A DNA stretch of 64,000 nucleotides from assembly GCA_030374735.1 (NCBI GenBank), contig JASCIV010000021.1:1-64000 (forward strand), read 5' to 3'. Numbering within the stretch: position 1 is the stretch's first letter; each line of letters opens with the position of its first letter. Shown in pieces: positions 56,863 through 64,000 of this stretch. The notes beneath the pieces are model-generated. The model was not told where the DNA came from. It ran no database searches and was given only the letters and a program-made list of their open reading frames with translations. The DNA comes from Gracilaria caudata. Taxonomy: Eukaryota; Rhodophyta; Florideophyceae; Gracilariales; Gracilariaceae. A program made the translations under genes and the position numbers.

Positions 56863-59211
56863 CTACTCGCAGAACATTATCTTCATCGAGGCTTTGACAA
56901 AGCCGTCCTCATCTATGGAGCTTTCATTCGTAGCATACTCACCTAAGGTATTGTAAACAAAAGAGTCGTTCCACCATGCTCCTGTTCTTCCAGAAAAGAA
57001 CTCCTTTCCCACAGAATTTTTGTCGCCAACACATTCCTGAAACAACCTGAGCAAAACGGCTTTTGCTATCACGATCAGCAACCTTGTGTCTGGGTTTGCT
57101 GCCTTTCGAAACCGGTGCACCAGCTCAAACTTAGCCTTCTGTTGTGGCCCTGAGTACATGTCTTTCAGTTCATCGAGTGCTAAAAGAAACGCGTCCATAC
57201 TTACGCGGCTGTGCTCATCAATTAACTCTACAATCTTTGTTGTCACGTGCTTCGATCTTTGCGAATCCTGAGGAAAACTTCTGTCCAGAAAACACTTCAA
57301 TTCTTCGATTGCTACTTGCGCGCTAATGGTATCCATATTTGCCCTAGATGCCAGTATGCAAAACCGCTGTCGCATGCTTGCTTTACCTTCGTCTTCCTTC
57401 TCATCTGGTTTGATAAATTGAAGCTCGTCAATTGCTGATGTTATCTGGCTATGAAGTTTGGCAAGCGTTTTAAACTTGCTATGTCTGACAACACACTCCA
57501 GTCGTTTCCGAGAAACAGAGTCCAGTTTCATTGCAAATTCATTGCTTGTAAGCGCTGCCGCGGTCCAAATACTACTGAAGTCTACTCTAGGAAGAAAAGA
57601 AACCCCGGCCGCTAGAGCTGAATATGTTTGTTGGATAGAATATCTTAGTGCGGTCTTTGGGTCCGCAAACGCCGCACTCTTAGCTACACGGCCCACCACA
57701 GGAACTATTGTCAAACAAAACACAATGACTGCCTCCAGTATGCTGCTTTCATTTTTCTCATTCAGACAAGAATGCAACTTATTCAGACTGATATTAAGGT
57801 CCTGCATATCTGCATACATGTGCTCCTGGTTGCACCCTAGTTCTTTGAACTCTTCTTCTTTTTGGCTTTCCCATATCCATTCTCCCGAGCCACGGCAAGT
57901 ATCACGTAGATAATAAATGTTTCGAGCCAAAGTGATAGTTGCTTTCTGCACCTCTAGCGCAGAAGCTTCTATTTCAGTCCTGAGATCGATCACAAACTTG
58001 ACTAAAGCTTCGTTTCCACTGTATATAAAGCCAAACTTCTCAGCGCTGGCTACCGCTTGTAACACCAGGTATTTCTCGGGGGCCGTAAGCTTTAGTTTAG
58101 TGGCAGGTAAGTACACTCGCTTCAGGAGACAGTCGCGAACCCCTCCGAACGTTTGAATTCTCTTCTTATCAGTGACTCGTTTTCTGACGGCGAGAAGCAA
58201 AAGATTATGCGCGATTACAAAGCATGTGAGTGAACTGATGTTCGCACTTTGGATACAAGAGACCAATTGATCGTGACTGAGTGGTGAGTGCTGTGCGTGA
58301 ACCCAAATTCGCTCTAACTCGTTTGCTTGATATCGTATGTACAGACTGCGAAGGAGTGCTACGACATCTACTCTTCCAGCTAGTGAAATTGGTGTTCTAC
58401 CAGCTTTGTTTTCCAATTTCATATTTGCTCCGGCCTTGATGAGACTCAAAATGATAAGCTTCTGCGTCTTCGGAACTGCCTTATGCAGAGGAGTATCTCC
58501 CTCTCTATCACATATGTCAACCCTGGCACTACTGCTAAGGAGTTGCTCAGCTACAATTTCGTACCCAGCTAGTATAGCTAAGTGAAGCGCGGTCCTCCCA
58601 GCGTTGTTAGCCGTGTCCACTGCACAGCTCGCATCGAGCAGCAGCTTCACTACGTCAGAAAACCCGTAATGAGAAGCAAAGTGGAGTGCAGTCCATCCAT
58701 GTTTTTTGTGTGCAACGTCCACCAGGCAATTTGCTTTCAAAAGCTGCCGCACGACGTCGTAATGTCCGTAACGAGCCGCAATATGGAGTGCAGTCCACTC
58801 ATTCTTGCTTTCAATGTTGACTTCACATTGTGCCTGGATCAGCTGCTCGACGACCTCTGCATAGCCGTAACGAGCCGCCCAGTGAAGTGCAGTCCACCCA
58901 TTTTTGTCTGCATGGTCAACTTCACAGTTTTGGCGCAAGAGGAACTTCACCAGCTGTACATTTCCATGGCGAGCTGCCAGACTGAGCGAAGTACTTCTTT
59001 CTTCGATTTCGCGAGTGATAGCCGACGCAGCCTTCGAAGGTCTTGGGGACACTTTTCTAGCCCGTTTTTTCCGTAGCGTAGCAGTCCTGAGGTCTTGATC
59101 AATTTGAATTTCGCTGTCGCTTGTGAAGAAATGCAGGGAATTGTCATCCTTAGATATGGTATCTTCTTGGTCTTTGTGAAGAGCGCTTGCTCTGCGCTTG
59201 CGCCACGACAT
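56863..59211 (-). CDS. Ankyrin-repeat protein with uncharacterised C-terminal half
   Basis: A 782-residue protein from the ATG at 59211. A basic N terminus (RKKRARK) is followed by six clear ankyrin repeats and a partial seventh at about residues 75-295 (for example NGWTALHWAARYGYAEVVEQL, NEWTALHIAARYGHYDVV, HGWTALHFASHYGFSDVV). Repeats 1-4 share a Cys in the loop before the next finger (NCEVD, QCEVN, NCLVD, SCAVD). The remaining roughly 490 residues are helical, with a hydrophobic segment VIVFCLTIVPVVGRVA (about 500), and match nothing I recognise. Ankyrin repeats imply protein binding only; the partner is unknown. Confidence 0.82.
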   Translation of the reverse strand: MSWRKRRASALHKDQEDTISKDDNSLHFFTSDSEIQIDQDLRTATLRKKRARKVSPRPSKAASAITREIEERSTSLSLAARHGNVQLVKFLLRQNCEVDHADKNGWTALHWAARYGYAEVVEQLIQAQCEVNIESKNEWTALHIAARYGHYDVVRQLLKANCLVDVAHKKHGWTALHFASHYGFSDVVKLLLDASCAVDTANNAGRTALHLAILAGYEIVAEQLLSSSARVDICDREGDTPLHKAVPKTQKLIILSLIKAGANMKLENKAGRTPISLAGRVDVVALLRSLYIRYQANELERIWVHAQHSPLSHDQLVSCIQSANISSLTCFVIAHNLLLLAVRKRVTDKKRIQTFGGVRDCLLKRVYLPATKLKLTAPEKYLVLQAVASAEKFGFIYSGNEALVKFVIDLRTEIEASALEVQKATITLARNIYYLRDTCRGSGEWIWESQKEEEFKELGCNQEHMYADMQDLNISLNKLHSCLNEKNESSILEAVIVFCLTIVPVVGRVAKSAAFADPKTALRYSIQQTYSALAAGVSFLPRVDFSSIWTAAALTSNEFAMKLDSVSRKRLECVVRHSKFKTLAKLHSQITSAIDELQFIKPDEKEDEGKASMRQRFCILASRANMDTISAQVAIEELKCFLDRSFPQDSQRSKHVTTKIVELIDEHSRVSMDAFLLALDELKDMYSGPQQKAKFELVHRFRKAANPDTRLLIVIAKAVLLRLFQECVGDKNSVGKEFFSGRTGAWWNDSFVYNTLGEYATNESSIDEDGFVKASMKIMFCE

Positions 59212-59861
59212 GGTAAAAACACGTGAGGAATTTAGAATGGATGGTTGCAAAGCGGCGTTAATGTGGGAGATGCAAGGATCAACATCATGTGATGATGATC
59301 ATCAAGCTCATTGGTGAATGGTGAGATTGACGATGCCCTGGCAAAACGCGCGTTCACAGCGCAATCTGGGCAGTCGGAGAGGCCCTCCTCAGAATTCCAC
59401 ATTTTGCAAGAAGTCCACTTTGCACTGTGCAAATTATCCGATGTGACAGGAACTTGTGTGTGGAATCCACACTGTGGATGTCTCTTGCGAAATATTTTGC
59501 TCTTTTGTAGAATTGCGGCGGGCCATTGAAGGAAGGCGCTAGATATAGCGAACGGAACGCTAAGATATAAGGATAGCGTTCGCTACCCTCTAGGATACCT
59601 CGACCACTTAGATTTTACTCGGTACTCCTACGTTATCATCTAACATAAGCATCTGGGCCCAGCTTGATACAAGCAAGCTTACAATCTCAACTGCCTATGA
59701 ATTGATGTCTTAAGCGAAGAGCCGGAGAGGTTGGATGGTAGCGGAACAGTACCAGGTCCGTGCAAGACGAGCTGAGACTCCCTACCTTTGGTTCTATTGC
59801 TATCGCTAAAGAAACCCAAAACCGTTGCTTATATCTTAACGTCTTAGTTCCCACTACTAAG
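59212..59861. other. Divergent intergenic region, ankyrin gene / J-CpcE gene
   Basis: Contains a hairpin-family copy at 59546-59585 and an ATGATGATCATCA tract near 59290-59303. The open frame of the next gene extends left to a GTG at 59760 without an ATG. No gene. Confidence 0.5.
59546..59585. repeat. Dispersed hairpin repeat copy
   Basis: TAGCGAACG (59546-59554) is the reverse complement of CGTTCGCTA (59577-59585), with an AT-rich 22-nt spacer. It continues into CCC like other family members. Confidence 0.6.
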
Positions 59862-61379
59862 ATGGCGTCTGCTTTCATGCCGCCGATTCCAATTCCAAAT
59901 CTTAAGCGTAAGGGTTTAAAATGCGCACGCCGTCGGAGCACGCTGCAAGCGACTCTGCCCTCAGACTCGAAGCCTTCCCTTTACTCGATTCTCGGCCTAG
60001 ACAGTAACAACCCTTCTTCCGTTACAAGTTCTCAGATTCGGAAAGCATATCTTATCCTTGCTAAGCAGACTCATCCGGACACAGTTCAGAACACCATCTC
60101 GTCGTCATTTGACCGGATATCACACGCGTATACTGTACTTAGCGATCCCGAGCTCCGTTCCGTCTATGATCAAACTGGTCATGAAGGGCTTGCAGCTATC
60201 AAGAGCATACAACAACGTGCTGAACAGATACGGGACAAGTTCTCTTCAATGTCCGGAGAGCAGCTCGACTTCCTTTGCGACTCTGGTGAGTTGGTTGGCG
60301 GACTCTTGTCATCTTCTTCAGATGACGAAGCATTTGATCCATCCAGCGTATCCCATGAAGATGCCTGTCCACGTTCTGTCCAGGAGGCAATTTGGAACAT
60401 TCAGTTCCACCCAGATCGCAGTGTGCGATACTACGGTCTGTGGTGGATATACAAGTTCAAAGTTACGGCTGCGGAGGCAGCTCTTGTTAACGTTTTGCAA
60501 ACATCCAACGACCAAACGAGTCTAGGCGGATACGGAATTCGACGTCGAGCTGCCTTGGCACTTGGAGCTGTTGCTGCGGCGCCCACTGAATCCAACCAAG
60601 CTGCGGTAATCGCTCTTTCCGACGCACTTCGGAGTCCCGATTATTTCTTGAGATATCGAGCTGCCGAAGCGATGTCAAACATCGCACAACGATGTGCACG
60701 TTCGCGACAACAGTTTTCCTTTCCACGGAGTGCAACGTATCAGCTGAAACTGCTTCTATCCAAGGGCCAGAAAAAGTTTGCTTTGAAAGAAGAGGCTAAG
60801 TCGGGGTTCACTCAACAAGAAAGTCTCTTCGACCTCGAAAATCTTGATCCCTCTTTGCGTGAGAAGCTCGAAGCCATTTTCAGAGAAAGACGAGAAAATG
60901 AGAAGCGAAGCAGAAGGACAACGATGACGCCACAGCTTGGTGTGGAAGCAGTGGGCTCCAGTTCAGATGAACCTTACGAATGGCTGCTCAAAGCGGTATC
61001 AGCCGTGTGCGCGAATCAGATATCTCATCTTGACGATCAGTTGCTCAAGATTATTGAGTCCTACACATCCAATTCAACACCATTAGTGCGTTATGCCGCA
61101 CATAAGGCACTTTACGCCATAACCGGGGCAGAGCAGCATGCGCAACAAATTGTGCGAGCGCTGGAGTATGGGGTGGAACATCATTATTCTCAAAGAGTTC
61201 TTATTCGAGATCTTGGAGACTTAGGGTACTCAAAAGGAGCAGAAGCTGTGGCTCTTTGTCCAATGGTGGAGAACAGTTTCAAAATTCTAGCTTTGAAGAA
61301 TATGCTTGCAAAACAGGAGCACGACCCAACCACTCAAGAAGTGAGAGATGTGCTCACTCACATGGACTCCCTTCTGTAG
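59862..61379 (+). CDS. J-domain protein fused to a CpcE-type phycobilin lyase
   Basis: A 505-residue plastid protein from the ATG at 59862. The leader MASAFMPPIP has the Phe motif of rhodophyte transit peptides. Residues about 38-107 are a J domain with the HPD tripeptide at 71-73 (KQTHPDT) and the YDQTGHEGL end, the part that stimulates Hsp70 ATPase. Residues about 172-495 follow CpcE: WNIQFHPDRSVRYYGLWWIYK, then DQTSLGGYGIRRRAALALG, DYFLRYRAAEAM, VRYAAHKALYAIT, a DLGDLGY unit and ENSFKILALKNML at the C terminus. CpcE, as a pair with CpcF, attaches phycocyanobilin to Cys84 of phycocyanin alpha; CpeY and PecE are relatives. The fusion suggests coupling of Hsp70 to folding and chromophorylation of an alpha subunit. 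The exact phycobiliprotein is unknown. Confidence 0.87.
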   Translation: MASAFMPPIPIPNLKRKGLKCARRRSTLQATLPSDSKPSLYSILGLDSNNPSSVTSSQIRKAYLILAKQTHPDTVQNTISSSFDRISHAYTVLSDPELRSVYDQTGHEGLAAIKSIQQRAEQIRDKFSSMSGEQLDFLCDSGELVGGLLSSSSDDEAFDPSSVSHEDACPRSVQEAIWNIQFHPDRSVRYYGLWWIYKFKVTAAEAALVNVLQTSNDQTSLGGYGIRRRAALALGAVAAAPTESNQAAVIALSDALRSPDYFLRYRAAEAMSNIAQRCARSRQQFSFPRSATYQLKLLLSKGQKKFALKEEAKSGFTQQESLFDLENLDPSLREKLEAIFRERRENEKRSRRTTMTPQLGVEAVGSSSDEPYEWLLKAVSAVCANQISHLDDQLLKIIESYTSNSTPLVRYAAHKALYAITGAEQHAQQIVRALEYGVEHHYSQRVLIRDLGDLGYSKGAEAVALCPMVENSFKILALKNMLAKQEHDPTTQEVRDVLTHMDSLL

Positions 61380-61760
61380 ATTAAAGGCTTTTGTTGAGTG
61401 GCGACGACGAGGTCGTCTACCCGCCACAAGGCAGGAGAGTGATTTTGTATGTTGTTGTGGTATCGTACGTGCGCCATACGAGAGTTACAGAGCACCGCTT
61501 GTCGAAGAACATTCGCTATTCCAAGAATTATTCGACATGAGTTTCTATTCTCAAGGAAGAAACGCGTTTGAAGACTGCCTTCGTACTTTTGCTGGTACTC
61601 ACACGACGTTGAGATGGATGCTCGGCGACCGCCAAAGTTTATAGACATGTTCTGCAAGTATATGCGGTATCGAAATACGTTCATATGAGGAATACGCTTC
61701 TACAGATAAACCCCATCAAGGCGGCAAGAATATAGTAAACGGAATTGATTGTCTCCCCGG
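61380..61760. other. Convergent intergenic region
   Basis: About 380 bp between the 3' ends of the J-CpcE and TBC1D23 genes. I see nothing specific. Confidence 0.45.
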
Positions 61761-64000
61761 TTAGCTAGAACTACATTTCGCAACGGGTGTCGGTTGAAAT
61801 TCGCCAAATTCTGCGTCATCATCTTCTTCTATCGGAACAGAATCTGAAGCCAGCGAAGACACTGCATTAGACCCTGCTATTCTCCGGCCAAACACGTTGT
61901 CCCCCCATGTGTCGTCTGTTGAAGAAGAATGGGTTTTCTCAGGATCTGATAAAGGTCTCTGTGTTGTAACGGTGTTGCTCGGCGTATTCCACCCTCCCGA
62001 ACGCTCTACTGTTTTTGACGCCTTTTCACTTCCTTCGGAACTCTTAGACTGCTCAATATTATAGCAACATTCGGTAGTAGAGCCCGGAACGTCTTCTCTC
62101 TCGGATGCGATACCTTCTGAATTAGCCTCATCGTCGTCAGTATACTTCTTGATAAGTGCAACACATTCTGTCAGACCATCCGGCATGAGACATATGATAG
62201 ATTCTACGGCAGAGTCTTCGTTATCACCGCTGGTGATTTCGAATGTGACAACCTCGGGGCGATTTCTCTTAAATGTGATACGAGTTATGTCGTGCAGGTA
62301 GCGCATGAGCTTAACATCGAGCAGATGACTCCTGTTATGATGAGGGCTTAACAGAAGTATGTAAAATCTTGATACACCAATATATCGCTTCTTAAATTCA
62401 TCAGGACGACAAGGGGAAGACAGGGTTCTGTCCGACCTTGCCTTACAAGGAAAAAGACGCAATCCTTTCATCACGTTTTCGTCCATGACATTGACATTAA
62501 AATTCTTAGGTAAAGAGGACAATGGGTACGTAAGAGTATGATCTTCCAACCAGCCCGGCTTTGCATCTCGTCCCCAAGGAGATTTTAAGCTCGTGAAAAA
62601 GCTTGCACCTAACGATACACTAGTTGGATTAGAGACGGGGTTAGGTCCTGTATTATACCTTGTTCTTGTTGCGGTATATGACCTCGGTTCATTCGCTATC
62701 TCGTTCGATCCAGATCGACTTCTACTGCTCCCCTTCCTCAAAAAGTTTCCGGCAGTAGTCCTGCCAGATCCATTAGAAGTCAAGGAGCGTGATATGTTTT
62801 CGTTTGACTCTGTATGGGCAACTGAAAGCTTCGGAACGCCAGTGCTGGGCTTCTTCGAGAGTAAATCGGTTTCATTGGTCTTGATTGAACTTGTTAACGA
62901 CATCAACGTGTTAGAATACTGTCGCGCTGTGGGTGATTGATTTGACCCAGCATTTTGTTCGCTAGCTGGAGTTTTCTCGTCGTTAGAGTTGGAGGATGTA
63001 CTGCTGAGTCCGATCCCGTTGAGAGCCTTTCTGAATGCTTTACCAACTTCTGCATCCGTGAATGACGAAAAGACATTCGAACCGGGCAATATGGAAGAAA
63101 ATGGTGGCGGATTGGCGGGGAAAGTGGCTTCCTGTTTAGCATTAGCCTCTACACCTTGACTCAAAGGCAATGCATTAAACCTGCGAGCTCTTGCAGCGTT
63201 TCGTTCCTTGATTTGTGCTTGGCGCTCCTTCGCTTTTTGTACCGCAATTCGTTCCCGTCGAGCCTCTTGGTGGCGCCTGCGATCATAGTCAACAAGTTCA
63301 ATTGCTGATAGAGAATTGCTTTCGTTCCCAGCCTTGAGAACTTCAGCGAAGCCCCCACGAAGAGTTGACACATAAGGTATCCCAATCCTAGTAAGGTAAA
63401 GTGCCAACATATTGATATCCATATTGTCTTCTTCTTTAACACCCGAACCCAAAAGGCATATATGTGAGGAATTCTTGAGCGGTTCGCACAAGTCCACTGC
63501 CGTTTGTAACTCTTGCCTCGCAGCTTCGCTAGTTTCTGAAGTGATCTTTCCGTTCGCCTCTCGCAATGCGTCGAGGGGTAAGTGAGCCGCCTGTGCCAAG
63601 TGTCCTGCATGGAATTCAGCCTCTGTTCGGCAGTCCCACGTAAAATAATGTGCTCCAGCGGACAATAGATCGTCAGGTGTTGTTTGGAGACATACAGAAG
63701 CTTGCATGGCGCGCGCTGCAGAAAGTGCTACAGGAGTGGACTTGCTGTTGGCGTTGAGGATTCTGTCTGTCATGAGTCTCTGAAAGGAAGGCGGGGTATG
63801 CTTGACACGCATTTCGCTGCCAATCTTCCAAAGTTTTCTCACGTCTTCTGGTGAATTCGCAGTGAGCATCATCAAAGTCTCTGGAATGCGACTTTCGTCA
63901 ACAGATAACAATTGGTCTCTCTTTGAACGAAGCAGAGCTATGCCAAAGAACGAGGTACCCAACGGATCATCTTCGAGTAGCAGTAAGTCCCAGAGCGCCA
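61761..64000 (-). CDS. TBC1D23: TBC1D23 orthologue (partial, 5' end beyond the window)
   Basis: The frame is open through the right edge; about 745 C-terminal residues are present. It starts inside the TBC domain (LLLLEDDP, then FFGIALLRSKRDQLL and KHTPPSFQRLM), which in this family lacks the catalytic Arg/Gln fingers in other species; the finger region here lies outside the window. Next is a rhodanese-like domain (FTWDCRTEAEFHAGHL), also without an active-site Cys loop that I can see. A charged coiled coil, a long Ser/Asn-rich disordered region and a C-terminal PH-like domain (RYIGVSRFYILLL, MRYLHDITRITFKR) follow. TBC1D23 bridges golgins at the trans-Golgi to the WASH complex on endosome-derived vesicles. 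Confidence 0.88.
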   Translation of the reverse strand, partial: ALWDLLLLEDDPLGTSFFGIALLRSKRDQLLSVDESRIPETLMMLTANSPEDVRKLWKIGSEMRVKHTPPSFQRLMTDRILNANSKSTPVALSAARAMQASVCLQTTPDDLLSAGAHYFTWDCRTEAEFHAGHLAQAAHLPLDALREANGKITSETSEAARQELQTAVDLCEPLKNSSHICLLGSGVKEEDNMDINMLALYLTRIGIPYVSTLRGGFAEVLKAGNESNSLSAIELVDYDRRRHQEARRERIAVQKAKERQAQIKERNAARARRFNALPLSQGVEANAKQEATFPANPPPFSSILPGSNVFSSFTDAEVGKAFRKALNGIGLSSTSSNSNDEKTPASEQNAGSNQSPTARQYSNTLMSLTSSIKTNETDLLSKKPSTGVPKLSVAHTESNENISRSLTSNGSGRTTAGNFLRKGSSRSRSGSNEIANEPRSYTATRTRYNTGPNPVSNPTSVSLGASFFTSLKSPWGRDAKPGWLEDHTLTYPLSSLPKNFNVNVMDENVMKGLRLFPCKARSDRTLSSPCRPDEFKKRYIGVSRFYILLLSPHHNRSHLLDVKLMRYLHDITRITFKRNRPEVVTFEITSGDNEDSAVESIICLMPDGLTECVALIKKYTDDDEANSEGIASEREDVPGSTTECCYNIEQSKSSEGSEKASKTVERSGGWNTPSNTVTTQRPLSDPEKTHSSSTDDTWGDNVFGRRIAGSNAVSSLASDSVPIEEDDDAEFGEFQPTPVAKCSSS

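Overview
This is nuclear DNA from a photosynthetic eukaryote, most likely a red alga with a primary plastid. The genes are almost all eukaryote-specific (BRR2, PRP4, ESCO, CIA1, COX23, TBC1D23, cytosolic-type MetRS). They are mostly single-exon: only four introns are supported, three of 71-76 nt and one of 122 nt, with GTAAGT/GTACGT donors and, in two of the short ones, CTAAC-like branch sites. Two proteins point to phycobilisomes. One is a CpcE-type phycobilin lyase fused to a J domain; the other is a long HEAT-repeat protein of the cyanobacterial PBS-lyase type. Both begin with a short leader carrying Phe within the first five residues (AFMPP, AFASP), like rhodophyte/glaucophyte plastid transit peptides and with no signal peptide in front. 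I cannot fix the class or genus.

Layout. 0.8-8.5 kb: ARM-repeat protein, a degenerate metallophosphoesterase-like protein, CIA1 and a three-exon PPP phosphatase. 9-21 kb: the BRR2 helicase, divergent from its probable regulator FBP21/WBP4, then a dyad-less S26 peptidase-like protein, COX23, a zinc-ribbon protein and the cohesin acetyltransferase ESCO. 21-30 kb: a 1.9-kb gene-poor stretch, a secreted lactonase-fold protein, MetRS and a GTPBP1/2 GTPase. 30-35 kb: a tandem pair of organellar DNA polymerase (POP) genes, one catalytically complete and one intact in reading frame but stripped of every exonuclease and polymerase motif. 36-46 kb: eL8 (with an intron directly after the ATG), COQ7, the plastid HEAT protein, a separately encoded C-terminal half of complex I NDUFS1, and a glutaminase with a TerB-like tail. 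47-55.5 kb: a DDT-domain chromatin protein, PRP4, tRNA-Lys(CTT), an MRM2-type rRNA methyltransferase and an AIG1-family membrane protein. 56.8-64 kb: an ankyrin protein, the J-domain/CpcE fusion, and TBC1D23, which runs off the right edge.

Themes. The genes serve organelles (POP, COQ7, NDUFS1, COX23, MRM2, two plastid HEAT proteins) and the spliceosome (BRR2, FBP21, PRP4, all tri-snRNP/B-complex factors). Several proteins keep a family fold but have lost active-site residues: pseudo-POP, the S26-like protein, the phosphoesterase-like protein and the BRR2 C-terminal cassette. Intergenic DNA carries a dispersed short hairpin family (core GGTAGnnCGCTACC, often beside TACCCTTGTA) and ATC/ATG palindromes. 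I found no transposase, CRISPR array or rRNA gene.

The strongest candidate for something new is the J-domain/CpcE lyase fusion at 59862-61379. The pseudo-polymerase tandem and the split NDUFS1 follow. Many open frames extend upstream of the first ATG without an in-frame ATG; I placed starts at the first ATG consistent with the family.
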